A DNA stretch of 64,000 nucleotides, from contig PIUA01000020.1 in the NCBI GenBank assembly GCA_017577405.1, positions 62,001 to 126,000 on the forward strand, read 5' to 3'. Below, one piece after another: positions 52,182-60,376 of the stretch. How positions within the stretch are numbered: the stretch's first letter is position 1; every line of letters starts with the position of its first letter. The notes under the pieces were generated by a model that did not search any database, was not told where the DNA came from, and worked only from the letters and a program-made list of their open reading frames with translations. The DNA is from Bacillota bacterium (GTDB taxonomy: Bacteria > Bacillota > Limnochordia > Limnochordales > Limnochordaceae). Made by a program: the position numbers and the translations under genes.

Positions 52182-54236
52182 TTGTCTCAAGGAACACCGG
52201 AGCGCATTCGGAACGTTGCACTCATCTCCCACCAAGGGGCGGGGAAGACCACTCTGGCGGAGGCGCTCCTCTTCAAGGCGGGTGTGATCAAGCGGCAGGG
52301 ATCGGTCGATGAGGGGAACACGGTCAGCGACTACGATCCCGAGGAGCAGCGCCGGCGGCTAAGCTTGAACGCCACGGTCCTGCCCGTTCCGTGGGAGTCG
52401 TACAAGATCAACCTCCTGGATACCCCGGGGTACTTCGACTTCGTCGGTGACGTGCTCAGCGCCCTGCGGGTCGTCGAGGGAGCGGTGGTCCTGGTCGAGG
52501 CGGCCGCGGGCGTTGAGGTGGGCACGGAGAAGGTCTGGCAGTACGCGGAAGAGCGGAAGCTCCCCCGGATCTGCTTCGTCAGCAAGATGGACCGGGAGAA
52601 CGCCGACTTCAGCAAGTGCCTGAGCGAACTCCGAGCTCGTTTTGGGAACCGGGTCGCGCCCATCCAGGTGCCGGTCGGGCAGGCGGAAAGCTTCCGGGGC
52701 GTGGTCGACATTCTCGAGGGCAAGGCCTACCTGGACGGCTCCGACACGGCAGCCGACGTGCCCGCGGAGGTGGAGGCGCTGGTCACCGAGGCCCGGGAGG
52801 CCCTCGAGGAGGCAGTGGCCGCCACCGATGACGATCTGACGGCCAAGTACCTGGAGGAAGGCTCCCTCAGCGCCGAGGAGCTCCGCCAGGGCCTGGCGGG
52901 GGCGGTGAAGAGCGGCGAGGTGGTCCCCGTGCTCTGCGGCTCGGCCGCCAAGGGCATCGGCCTTGCCCAGCTTCTCCAGGCCATTGGGACCCTCTTGCCG
53001 TCGCCCTTGGAGGCTGAGCCCCAGCCCACCGTGGCAGAGGGCGGCGAACCCGTCGCGCCCGGTGACGGCCCCCTGGCCGCGTACGTCTTCAAGACCATGG
53101 CCGACCCTTACGTGGGCCGGCTCACCCTCTTCCGGGTCTACCGGGGCACCATCAACTCCGACTCCACCGTGCACAACAGCGTGCGGGGCAAGGATGAGCG
53201 GATCGGCCAAATCTTTGTCCTGCGGGGCAAGGAGCAGCAGGCGGTCTCGAGCCTGGGCCCCGGCGACATCGGCGCGGTGGCCAAGCTCCAGCACACCCAG
53301 ACGGGCGACACCCTTTGCGCTGCGAACGCGGTGGTCCAGCTGCAGCCGGTCCAGTACCCGGCGCCCAAGCTCTCCCTCGCCGCCCATGCCGGGGAGCGGG
53401 GCGATGAGGACAAGATCTTCTCCGGGCTGGCCCGTCTGGTGGAGGAAGATCCCACGCTGGCCGTGGAGCGGGATCCGGTTACGGGTGAGACCTTGGTCCG
53501 GGGCCTGGGCGAGATGCAGCTGGATGTCGTCGTCTCCCGGCTGAAGGAGAAGTTCGGGGTGACCATGGAGCTCAAGACCCCCAAGGTCCCCTACCAGGAG
53601 ACCATCCGCTCCAAGGTCCAGGCCGAGGGCAAGCACAAGAAGCAGACGGGCGGCCGGGGCCAGTACGGCCACGTCTTCCTGGAGCTGGAGCCCCTGCCGC
53701 CCGGGGGCGGCTTCGAGTTCGTCGATAAGATCTTCGGTGGCGCGGTGCCCAAGCAGTACATCCCCGCGGTGGAGAAGGGCATCCGGGAGACCATGGCCGA
53801 AGGCGTCCTGGCCGGCTACCCGGTGGTCGACGTGCGGGCCACCCTCTACGACGGCTCCTTCCACCCGGTGGACTCCTCGGAGATGGCCTTCAAGATCGCG
53901 GCCTCCATGGCCTTTAAGAAGGCCTTCGAGCAGGCGAACCCGGTCCTCTTGGAGCCGGTCATGCGGGTGAAGGTGACCGTGCCCGAAAGCTACATGGGCG
54001 ACTGCATCGCCGACCTGAACAAGAAGCGGGGCAAGATCCTGGGGATGAACCCCGACGGGGACCTCCAGGTGATCGAGGCGCTGGTGCCGATGGCGGAGAT
54101 GTTCCACTACGCCACGGACCTGCGCTCCATGACCCAGGGCCGGGGCGACTTCGAGATGACCTTCGACCACTACGAGGAAGTCCCGGCAGAGCTGGCCCAG
54201 AAAGTGATCGAGGAGGCGAGCAACCAAGCCTCCTAG
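52182..54236 (+). CDS. Elongation factor G-like GTPase (EF-G2 type)
   Basis: 684 residues with the full EF-G domain order. The P-loop is SHQGAGKT (16-23) where canonical EF-G has AHIDAGKT. The switch I block RGITI is replaced by RLSLN, G3 is LLDTPGYFDF and G4 is SKMD instead of NKMD. Domain IV is present (KKQTGGRGQYGHVFLELEP), as is the C-terminal SMTQGRGDFEMTFDHYEEVP. These changes mark the EF-G paralogue group rather than housekeeping FusA, which is normally in the str operon. The TTG start at 52182 follows GGAGGAGGGG. Confidence 0.9.
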   Translation: MSQGTPERIRNVALISHQGAGKTTLAEALLFKAGVIKRQGSVDEGNTVSDYDPEEQRRRLSLNATVLPVPWESYKINLLDTPGYFDFVGDVLSALRVVEGAVVLVEAAAGVEVGTEKVWQYAEERKLPRICFVSKMDRENADFSKCLSELRARFGNRVAPIQVPVGQAESFRGVVDILEGKAYLDGSDTAADVPAEVEALVTEAREALEEAVAATDDDLTAKYLEEGSLSAEELRQGLAGAVKSGEVVPVLCGSAAKGIGLAQLLQAIGTLLPSPLEAEPQPTVAEGGEPVAPGDGPLAAYVFKTMADPYVGRLTLFRVYRGTINSDSTVHNSVRGKDERIGQIFVLRGKEQQAVSSLGPGDIGAVAKLQHTQTGDTLCAANAVVQLQPVQYPAPKLSLAAHAGERGDEDKIFSGLARLVEEDPTLAVERDPVTGETLVRGLGEMQLDVVVSRLKEKFGVTMELKTPKVPYQETIRSKVQAEGKHKKQTGGRGQYGHVFLELEPLPPGGGFEFVDKIFGGAVPKQYIPAVEKGIRETMAEGVLAGYPVVDVRATLYDGSFHPVDSSEMAFKIAASMAFKKAFEQANPVLLEPVMRVKVTVPESYMGDCIADLNKKRGKILGMNPDGDLQVIEALVPMAEMFHYATDLRSMTQGRGDFEMTFDHYEEVPAELAQKVIEEASNQAS

Positions 54237-54261
54237 GGCGTTACTCGGTCAGTTCTGAGCC

Positions 54262-54289
54262 AGGCCTCGGGCCCGCGGGCCCGAGGCCT
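54262..54289 (+). terminator. 28-base perfect palindrome after the EF-G paralogue
   Basis: AGGCCTCGGGCCCG and its exact reverse complement form an uninterrupted 28-base palindrome 25 bases after the stop. No T run follows. It may act as a transcription end or transcript stabiliser. Confidence 0.5.
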
Positions 54290-54426
54290 CTGCATGCCTG
54301 CCCCGAGCGGGGCATACACCTTTCGTGGATGGGTGGCGTGGGGGCCCGGGGGTGGACGGGGATGATGCGGGCGGGCCCCCATGGATCGAGGGAGCCCCAT
54401 GGTCCCAGGCAAGGGGGTGGACCCAG

Positions 54427-54819
54427 TTGCGCCGGTCACCGGGGAGCAGCACTGTCCGTTTCCGGCCGCTGGCAGTTCTGGTCGGCGTGGCGTGCTCGCT
54501 GGTCGTCTTCGGGGTGGTCACCGCGCTGATGGGGATCGCCTACGGGCTGATTGCCTCCCTGAGCTACCCCCGCTGGGCCTACCTCGCCGTCCACATCCCG
54601 GCGCTCCTGGTCGGGGGCGTGTGGGCGGGCCGCTCTGCCCGGTCCCTCGGATGGCTCCACGGCCTGCTGGTCGGACTGGGGTACGCCGCCGCGGCCTTCT
54701 GGCTCATGCCCCACAGCGGAAGCCTCCAGCTCGCGGATCTGTTCCGGGCCCTGACCCTCAGCCTCCCCGTCGCCCTCCTGGGAGGGGCCCTGGGGCGGAA
54801 TCTGGTAAGCGCCACCTGA
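54427..54819 (+). CDS. TIGR04086-like (YrzE-type) membrane protein
   Basis: 130 residues with four transmembrane segments (LAVLVGVACSLVVFGVVTAL, WAYLAVHIPALLVGGVWAGR, LHGLLVGLGYAAAAFWLMP, SLPVALLGGALGRNL). Layout and the glycine pattern fit the TIGR04086 family of spore formers. I choose the TTG at 54427 after GGGGGTGG; a reading from 54325 adds a tryptophan/glycine-rich non-family stretch. The function is unknown. The 280 bases after it hold only the tRNA-Trp promoter. Confidence 0.72.
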   Translation: MRRSPGSSTVRFRPLAVLVGVACSLVVFGVVTALMGIAYGLIASLSYPRWAYLAVHIPALLVGGVWAGRSARSLGWLHGLLVGLGYAAAAFWLMPHSGSLQLADLFRALTLSLPVALLGGALGRNLVSAT

Positions 54820-55058
54820 GATGACCACCCACCTAGCATGAGCCTGCTGGCCAGGCCGGGTGGGCCAAGAGGCCGGACGGGCGCGAGACGCTCATCACCA
54901 ACCTGCCCGCCCGACAAGCCCGGCCCGGCCCACGGGCTCTCAGCACCACTGGTCCCGGCCGAAAGGGTCCGGCGATGGGACGCCGGGAAGAAGGGTGGGG
55001 GAGGGGTGGGGGAGAGGGCCCCTGGGTCTCCCTGGGACCCGCAGCTCTCCTGAGAACC

Positions 55059-55088
55059 TTGACCTGAGCCAGGCTGCGATGGTATACT
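55059..55088 (+). promoter_or_regulatory. Promoter of tRNA-Trp
   Basis: TTGACC (55059-55064), 18-base spacer, TATACT (55083-55088), 11 bases before the tRNA 5' end. Confidence 0.85.
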
Positions 55089-55099
55089 TGCGACAGCGT

Positions 55100-55175
55100 A
55101 GGGGTGTAGCTCAACTGGCAGAGCACCGGTCTCCAAAACCGGGGGTTGCAGGTTCGAGTCCTGTCACCCCTGCCA
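55100..55175 (+). tRNA. tRNA-Trp (anticodon CCA)
   Basis: Cloverleaf with acceptor AGGGGTG/CACCCCT, D-arm TAGCTCAACTGGCAGAGC, anticodon stem CCGGT/ACCGG with loop CTCCAAA (anticodon CCA) and T-arm CAGGTTCGAGTCCTG. The 3' CCA is encoded. The DNA downstream becomes much richer in AT. Confidence 0.96.
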
Positions 55176-55193
55176 AGGAAAGCAAGGTCAGGA

Positions 55194-55230
55194 GGACCCC
55201 GAGATCGCCTCTCGGGGTCCGTTTCACTTT
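55194..55230 (+). terminator. Terminator of tRNA-Trp
   Basis: GGACCCCGAGA (55194-55204), loop TCGCC, TCTCGGGGTCC (55210-55220), followed by GTTTCACTTT. Confidence 0.85.
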
Positions 55231-55740
55231 CCTGAAGAGCCTGCCTTGACATGCCTTGACATGCAGAGCGTAAACTACCTCGCATTCCACAGGAGCAGGG
55301 GATCGAGATCATTCGACAAATGGACTCACCGAAAGCGAGTTTTGTACGGGGCGAGGACAGCAGGTTCCATCTTTAGTGAACGGCCAGCACAAATGATACT
55401 CCGGCCGCCGATAACAAAACTTGACAAGAATAATGTCACACTGCTGAGGGTTCTCCAATGGAACTGCTCGTACAGAACCTGACCTGTGTATTTCAACGGT
55501 TTAACTCGAATTTCATCAACTATAACTCGTTCCGAGATTTGGTTTCGGGAGCTCGAACAGCGCCTCAGTGGGTTGACCAAGCGATATCCGCAACTGCGTA
55601 AAGAGTTTTTGGAGCTTAGGAAGTCTCTCCGGTGGCAGGCTCTCACTCCCGTGCGACAAACGTACGAGACTTGCACGGTGAGCGGCTTATTGACGTATAA
55701 TAGCCCGTACACTGGGCAGTCTCTAGAGGAGGGTGCAGGC
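55231..55740. other. AT-richer intergenic region after tRNA-Trp
   Basis: About 500 bases with visibly lower GC than the rest of the window and no gene I trust. It contains a tandem decamer (GCCTTGACAT twice, 55243-55262), each copy carrying a TTGACA. TGACAAGAATAATGTCA (55423-55439) is an inverted repeat with 5-base arms. A reading frame from 55486 stays open into the gene at 55741, but it lacks a ribosome-binding site and contains the promoter. The composition suggests acquired or remnant DNA. Confidence 0.55.
55671..55701 (+). promoter_or_regulatory. Candidate promoter of the coiled-coil protein gene
   Basis: A perfect TATAAT (55696-55701) with TTGCAC (55671-55676) at a long 19-base spacing, 40 bases before the ATG at 55741. 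Confidence 0.5.
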
Positions 55741-56049
55741 ATGGCAGATCAGGACTGGCTGAGGACTCTCCTTGAGAAGATAGACCAGGACCGCCGTGAG
55801 TCGGAGGCCAGAGTGGAGCGGGGAATACAGCGGATAGAGCACATCATTGAGCGCATTGCAGACGGCCTCGAATTTACTCGCAAAGAGATTCAGGCACAGA
55901 ATGAAAGAGTCAATACTCGCATTGACCAGGTCTATGTTCATTTCCAGCAATCCACCGTGCAAGCTAGATGGGCCACGTTGGGTCTCATAGCGACGGTCAT
56001 AATAGGTTTCGTAGGCCTCATCGTCAGTGTCGTGCTAACACGCCCATAG
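55741..56049 (+). CDS. Coiled-coil protein with C-terminal membrane anchor (XhlA-like architecture)
   Basis: 102 residues. Positions about 8-70 form a charged heptad-like helix (LLEKIDQDRRESEARVERGI, FTRKEIQAQNERVNTRIDQV), and the C-terminus is one transmembrane segment (LGLIATVIIGFVGLIVSVVL). The ATG at 55741 has GAGGAGGGTG upstream. Phage haemolysin XhlA proteins have this architecture, but I see no specific sequence signature. It lies alone in AT-richer DNA next to tRNA-Trp, which favours acquisition by transfer. Confidence 0.72.
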   Translation: MADQDWLRTLLEKIDQDRRESEARVERGIQRIEHIIERIADGLEFTRKEIQAQNERVNTRIDQVYVHFQQSTVQARWATLGLIATVIIGFVGLIVSVVLTRP

Positions 56050-56073
56050 AGTACGCATAGCGCTGAAATCGCT

Positions 56074-56104
56074 ACCCCGCCCACGGAGAGGGCGGGGGTT
56101 CTCG
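56074..56104 (+). terminator. Probable terminator after the coiled-coil gene
   Basis: ACCCCGCCC (56074-56082) pairs with GGGCGGGG (56090-56097) across a short loop, followed by GTTCTCG. The T tract is weak. Confidence 0.55.
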
Positions 56105-56245
56105 CGTCCCAATTGTGCCGCAAGCCCGCCCCCGCCTCTTCAGTCCAAATGGGCCCCAGGACCCAGACCCAGATTTGTGCCTCCACCATACTCATGGAAC
56201 GGAATCGGACCCACGCAGGTTCCATCGACGGAAGGAGGCACGAGG

Positions 56246-56341
56246 ATGGCAGACGGGTATCGCCGGAAGAACAACAACGACCTGGTCTTTGTGATCTTCC
56301 TGATCCTGATCCTGCTGCTTCTCAGCGAGGACGACCTCTGA
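56246..56341 (+). CDS. 31-residue hydrophobic small protein
   Basis: A short gene below usual size limits: MADGYRRKNNNDLVFVIFLI followed by a leucine-rich run and SEDDL. An excellent ribosome-binding site (AAGGAGG, 7-base spacing) precedes the ATG at 56246. A polar head, one transmembrane segment and an acidic tail recall the tiny YjcZ-type proteins of spore formers, though the glycine-rich part of that family is missing. A role in the spore is a guess. Confidence 0.7.
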   Translation: MADGYRRKNNNDLVFVIFLILILLLLSEDDL

Positions 56342-56439
56342 GGGCGTGAGCCTCGCCTTCCACGCGCCTGGTCCGGAGGTGGTCGGTTCCCGCCTCCGGA
56401 CTCCTTGCTGCCGCCCCCGCCAGGGCGGCTGACGGTGTC

Positions 56440-56970
56440 TCAACCCTTCGCCTCTGGGCGGTCTCCGTCAAGATCACCCTCGAAGGGATCCTCGAAGGGG
56501 TCCGAAACGGCCTCGTCCAGGGGAGCACTCAACTCCAGATCCTGGAGGGGACCGGTCCACACAAGGCGGACCGACGCGGCGCCTGCCTCCCGGAGGATGG
56601 CCGCGGCCCGTTCCGCACCGTCGCCCCAAACCTGGACGAGGAGGCGCGTCTCCGGCGGGTGATCGGCCTCGAGCGGGTGCCGTTCTCGCTCGGCCATGGC
56701 CGAGAGGATGTCCGCGAAGGCGGAGAGGGACGTGTCGATGGTGGTGCTGTTGCCGACCAGGTTCCCGCCCGTGGCCGGGAGGCTGGCGATGGCGGTGCCG
56801 AAAAACTGCGCGGCGCCCACGGGGTCGTACGTCTCGGGAAAACTGGGCAGATCCTCAGGTCCCAGGAGGCGGATGGCGATGCGGGAGGGGCCGAAACCCT
56901 CCTGACGGAGCTGGTCGAAAATCCGGCGAGCTCGATCTTCACCCTGGACCACGCCCAAGGCCACAGCCAC
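56440..56970 (-). CDS. General stress protein-like (YflT/17M-type) protein
   Basis: 176 residues from the GTG at 56970 (AAGGAGG, 8-base spacing). The N-terminal half (ALGVVQGEDRARRIFDQLRQ, EGFGPSRIAI) and the C-terminal repeat-like segment (LVQVWGDGAERAAAILREAG) resemble the two half-domains of YflT-type heat-induced stress proteins. Between them lies a glycine/alanine region (PVGAAQFFGTAIASLPATGG). The tail is acidic. No catalytic motif is visible, so assignment is by pattern only. Confidence 0.65.
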   Translation of the reverse strand: MAVALGVVQGEDRARRIFDQLRQEGFGPSRIAIRLLGPEDLPSFPETYDPVGAAQFFGTAIASLPATGGNLVGNSTTIDTSLSAFADILSAMAERERHPLEADHPPETRLLVQVWGDGAERAAAILREAGAASVRLVWTGPLQDLELSAPLDEAVSDPFEDPFEGDLDGDRPEAKG

Positions 56971-57265
56971 GGAAACGGCCTCCTTGGCAGCGCACAACCT
57001 GGACCCCTGGATGGCGAAACGGCTTAGGGCTCAGGCCCAGCCGCAGGGCTAGTCTGAGGCGTGGTGAGTCGGCTCATACCAAGACCGGGCCGGAAGGGCC
57101 TTCCAGGCGGCTCCAGGGCACCTTCAAGGCGACTCCGGCCATCCGGGGCTCGTGCTCGACCCCAACGTCTTTCCTGAACTCAACAAAATGTTCATTTCGT
57201 TAAGCAGGAGGCGCCCGACGGGTGGCGAAGCCTCTGATGGCAGCCGATGTGAGGAGGCTTGGATC

Positions 57266-58255
57266 ATGGAGGCGGATCCCCGGCATAGCCCCGAGATGAC
57301 TTCGAACGGCTCCCCCGGCCGCTCCCCCCAGGAGGCCGGCCAGGATCCGGGAAGCCGGGAGCACCGGAGAGGACGCCACCCCTGGATTGAGGCCTTCCAG
57401 GAGTACCTGCTCGTGGAAGAAGGCTGCTCCGAGCAGACGGTGGATGCGTACGGGCGGGATCTGGAGCTTCTGGAGGCCTTCCTGAACCGTGAAGGGCTGG
57501 ACTTTGCCACAGCCGATCCGTTGGCCCTGAGCTCCTTCTTGGCCTTTCTCCAGCGGGAACGGGGCAACGGCCCGGCGGCCCGGGCCCGGAAAGCCAGCTG
57601 CATCCGGAGCTTCTACCGGTACCTGACCCGTCAAGGCTATGTCCACCAGAACCCGGCTGCCGACCTGCGGTCGCCACGGATTCCGAGCCGGGAGCCCATC
57701 TTCCTCAGCCGGCCGGAGGCCAGGGCCTTGCTGGACGCGGCCCGCCGAGCGGGACCAGCCCCGGTGCGGGATCATGCCATCATCGCCACCCTGCTCTACA
57801 CAGGCTGCCGGGTCAGCGAGCTGACCGCACTGCGGGTGCGGGATGTGAACTTCACCACCGAGACCATCCGCATCTTCGGTAAGGGCGCCAAGGAGCGGCT
57901 GGTGCCCCTTCACCCGGAGCTCGCGGTCATTCTGCGCAACTACCTGCGGGTCCGGCAGGTTCCCCCAGGAAGCCCCGAGCCTGAGCGCCTCTTTCGAAAC
58001 CAGAGGGGCGGCCCCATGACCCGGCACGGGGTTCACTACCTCATCAAGCGGATCGCCAAAGCGGTCCCGGGCGACCTGCCTGGGCTGTCGGCCCACAAGC
58101 TCCGCCACACCATGGCCACCATGCTCCTGGAGAACGATGCCGACCTCCGCTCCATCCAGGAGCTCCTGGGCCACGCCTCGGTGGCCACCACCCAACGGTA
58201 CACCCACGTGGTCAACCGCCGGCTCCGCCAGCAGGTCCAAAAGCTGGAGTACTGA
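57266..58255 (+). CDS. Tyrosine recombinase, XerC/XerD type
   Basis: 329-residue site-specific recombinase. The N-terminal SAM-like core-binding domain (FQEYLLVEEGCSEQTVDAYG) precedes the catalytic domain with all expected residues: arginine in TGCRVSELTAL, lysine in GKGAKERLVPL, HKLRHT, LGHASVATTQ and the nucleophile tyrosine in RYTHV. The ATG at 57266 has GAGGAGG upstream. The first 35 residues are a polar extension. It could resolve chromosome dimers or be an element integrase; the lexA linkage and high GC favour a chromosomal Xer role. Confidence 0.9.
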   Translation: MEADPRHSPEMTSNGSPGRSPQEAGQDPGSREHRRGRHPWIEAFQEYLLVEEGCSEQTVDAYGRDLELLEAFLNREGLDFATADPLALSSFLAFLQRERGNGPAARARKASCIRSFYRYLTRQGYVHQNPAADLRSPRIPSREPIFLSRPEARALLDAARRAGPAPVRDHAIIATLLYTGCRVSELTALRVRDVNFTTETIRIFGKGAKERLVPLHPELAVILRNYLRVRQVPPGSPEPERLFRNQRGGPMTRHGVHYLIKRIAKAVPGDLPGLSAHKLRHTMATMLLENDADLRSIQELLGHASVATTQRYTHVVNRRLRQQVQKLEY

Positions 58256-58316
58256 GCCCCCTGCCCCACCCTTGGCCCGGGGATACACCTCCACCGCCGA
58301 CCTCCCCGTCAAGACC

Positions 58317-58808
58317 CTACCGGTTCGGCCATACCCGCTCCCCTGCCGAGACCGTTCCTGAGCGGCCTGTCAAGCCTCCTGGGATGGTGAGCCGTTGGCC
58401 CACCTGCAGCACCGCGGAGCGGAGCCCGTTGACCTGGCGGAGGATCTCCACCGTCCGGCGGGGATCCTGCCCAGGGGCCACCTGCCGCGCGATGCTCCAG
58501 AGGGTCTCCCCCTGGGCCACCACCCAGATCTGCTCCCCGTCGGCGGAAGCCTCTTCCGGGCCAGAACGTGCCGGGCCGAGCTCGCCGGGACGTGCAGCGT
58601 CAGCGGGGATGGCTGCCTCCGGCCCAGCCGCCATCCTGCCCAACATGGGCGGGGCCGCCACCAAGACCGCCAACCCGACCAAGGCCAGCATAAGCCAGCC
58701 CACCATGCCCATGGGTGGCCTGACGCCCATGGCGGCCCCGGTTCCGGGGCGCCGGCGGCCTCCCCCGTGTGGGGCTCCCTTCCGGGCCCATCCCTCGCCG
58801 CCGAGCAC
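58317..58808 (-). CDS. LysM-domain membrane protein, YneA-like candidate cell division suppressor
   Basis: 163 residues with an N-terminal basic stretch, one transmembrane segment (MVGWLMLALVGLAVLVAAPP) and a C-terminal LysM domain (VVAQGETLWSIARQVAPGQD ... ILRQVNGLRSAVLQVGQRLT). In Bacillus, yneA encodes the same layout, lies divergent to lexA and blocks division during SOS. Here the gene is also divergent to lexA with a LexA-box match between them. The GTG at 58808 follows GGGGGGAGG. The proline- and glutamate-rich linker is longer than in YneA. Confidence 0.82.
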   Translation of the reverse strand: MLGGEGWARKGAPHGGGRRRPGTGAAMGVRPPMGMVGWLMLALVGLAVLVAAPPMLGRMAAGPEAAIPADAARPGELGPARSGPEEASADGEQIWVVAQGETLWSIARQVAPGQDPRRTVEILRQVNGLRSAVLQVGQRLTIPGGLTGRSGTVSAGERVWPNR

Positions 58809-58844
58809 GATGCCTCCCCCCTGCCCTGGCCGATGTCGGCCCCA

Positions 58845-58858
58845 CGAATGTTTGTTCG
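58845..58858. promoter_or_regulatory. LexA box, LysM-gene side
   Basis: CGAATGTTTGTTCG matches the Bacillus LexA consensus CGAACNNNNGTTCG except for one base. It lies 37 bases upstream of the LysM gene start. Confidence 0.75.
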
Positions 58859-58904
58859 CCTACCGAAGTTTACCACATGGCCGGGGCCTGCGTCAACCTT
58901 CTTC

Positions 58905-58918
58905 CGAACTTGCGTTTG
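58905..58918. promoter_or_regulatory. LexA box overlapping the lexA -35
   Basis: CGAACTTGCGTTTG matches CGAACNNNNGTTCG with one mismatch and overlaps the -35 at 58916. Repressor bound here would block lexA transcription, the expected autoregulation. Confidence 0.78.
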
Positions 58919-58944
58919 CAAGGGGCAAAGGGGCGTGCTATAAT
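58916..58944 (+). promoter_or_regulatory. Promoter of lexA
   Basis: TTGCAA (58916-58921), 17-base spacer, perfect TATAAT (58939-58944), 36 bases before the lexA ATG. Confidence 0.88.
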
Positions 58945-58979
58945 GGCTTCGCTCACCATGGCTGGAAAGGGGACGGAGG

Positions 58980-59588
58980 ATGCGGGGCGAGCTGAGCGAG
59001 CGGCAGCGGCAGATCCTCGAGTACATCCGGAAGTGCGTGGAGGAGAAGGGCTATCCTCCCTCGGTCCGGGAGATTGGCCAGGCCGTTGGGCTCAGCTCCA
59101 GCTCGACGGTTCACGGCCACCTGAACCGGCTGGAACAGAAGGGTTACATCCGCCGGGACCCGACCAAGCCGCGGGCCATCGAGCTCCTCAGCCCGCAGCA
59201 CCGACGCGTCCCCTATCAGCAGGTTCCCGTGGTCGGCCGGGTGACGGCCGGTGAACCCATTCTGGCGGTGGAGAACGTGGAGACCTATGTCCCCGTCTCC
59301 AAAGAGATTTTCGGGGATGACGAGCTCTTCGTCCTGAAGGTGCGGGGCGAGAGCATGATCGAAGCAGGCATCCTGGATGGGGACTGGGTCATCGTCCGGC
59401 GCCAGGCCACCGCCGAAAACGGCGATATCGTCGTGGCCCGGCTCGACGACGAGGCGACGGTGAAGCGCTTCTACCGGGAGCAGGGAAAGATCCGCCTCCA
59501 GCCAGAGAACCCGACGGTCGAGCCCATCATCACCGACCGGGTGGAGATCCTCGGGCTCGTCGTGGGTCTCTTCCGGAAGCTCGCCTGA
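58980..59588 (+). CDS. lexA: SOS repressor LexA
   Basis: 202 residues. The winged HTH begins [20 protein letters not shown] and has [20 protein letters not shown]. The cleavage site is Ala90-Gly91 in VTAGEP, with catalytic Ser125 (GESMI) and Lys162 (ATVKRFY). It should repress itself and the divergent LysM gene through the two boxes upstream and be cleaved when RecA filaments form. Confidence 0.97.
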   Translation: MRGELSERQRQILEYIRKCVEEKGYPPSVREIGQAVGLSSSSTVHGHLNRLEQKGYIRRDPTKPRAIELLSPQHRRVPYQQVPVVGRVTAGEPILAVENVETYVPVSKEIFGDDELFVLKVRGESMIEAGILDGDWVIVRRQATAENGDIVVARLDDEATVKRFYREQGKIRLQPENPTVEPIITDRVEILGLVVGLFRKLA

Positions 59589-59890
59589 AGAGTTGCCTGT
59601 TGGTCTGCCTTGCCTGGAGCCCTAGACAGCTTCCCTGAAGGCAGAACCGCATGGGGTCCCGTGGGCATGAGGCTGTGGGGGCTGTTCCGATCTTGAGGCG
59701 AACGACCGGGGCCCCTGGAGGTAACGGGCGCGGGAGCCGGAGCGGGCGCTCCTCGGACGCACGCGGCAGGGAGCCCGATCGCCCGCGGGTTGACCCGAAC
59801 CGGACGAGCAGGCTCTCTGTCTCGGCACCTCACCCATCCGACCACCCGGCGCCGCCGGGAGGACGGGCTCAGCCTTGGATGGACCTTCGC
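59589..59890. other. lexA to 59891 intergenic region
   Basis: About 300 bases between convergent genes. I see no credible gene, RNA or strong terminator. Confidence 0.5.
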
Positions 59891-60277
59891 CTATGAACTC
59901 GCCCCTTGAGCCGAGAGGCCGGGAGCTACCGAATTAGCGTCCGAAGCCCGGAGACCAGCAATCTCCTCCTCGTTCATCCCCAAGAGGCCGAAGAAGAGCT
60001 CCAGCGCCTGCTGGCGCCCGCTGACCTCGGGCGAAACCTCCTCGGAAGTGTGCGAAAGGGGTAGGGCTTCGTACCATTCCACTGCCTTCTGGTACGCTGC
60101 CTCTACCCCTTCATGCTCCACCCAAGCCATCAGCTCGGTGTATGCCTCCCGCCGAGCTTCAGCCTGCCGATGCCAAAACTCCGGCCGTGATGTGTGGGTG
60201 CTGGCAAGGATGTCCTGCTTGGCCAGGCGCTTGAAGCGCTTCAGCCCAGTCAGGACATCCTCCCGATGAGGGAACAT
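59891..60277 (-). CDS. Hypothetical soluble protein
   Basis: 128 residues, not recognised. It is charged and helical (EDVLTGLKRFKRLAKQDILA, HRQAEARREAYTELMAWVEH, ALELFFGLLGMNEEEIAGLR), with no membrane segment or cysteine motif. The ATG at 60277 has AGGAAGGGGG upstream. Codon use is less GC-extreme than that of its neighbours. It may share transcription with the 65-residue membrane protein gene upstream. Confidence 0.65.
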   Translation of the reverse strand: MFPHREDVLTGLKRFKRLAKQDILASTHTSRPEFWHRQAEARREAYTELMAWVEHEGVEAAYQKAVEWYEALPLSHTSEEVSPEVSGRQQALELFFGLLGMNEEEIAGLRASDANSVAPGLSAQGASS

Positions 60278-60376
60278 GGCGCATGCCCCCTTCCTGGTGA
60301 GGCCGTGTGGCCGCCTTCGTCCTCTTACTTCCCTTCTGCCCGACGGAAATCCTGTTGGCCCTGCCCCTTCTTGCCC

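Noticed and set aside
55326-55742. 138-codon minus-strand frame in the AT-richer region
   Set aside because: No ribosome-binding site or family pattern. It runs across the plus-strand promoter and the start of the better supported coiled-coil gene.
57160-57220. Possible LexA box or dif site upstream of the tyrosine recombinase (AACAAAATGTT)
   Set aside because: The arms are too short and the GAAC...GTTC spacing is 10 rather than 4. It does not fit a 28-base dif layout.
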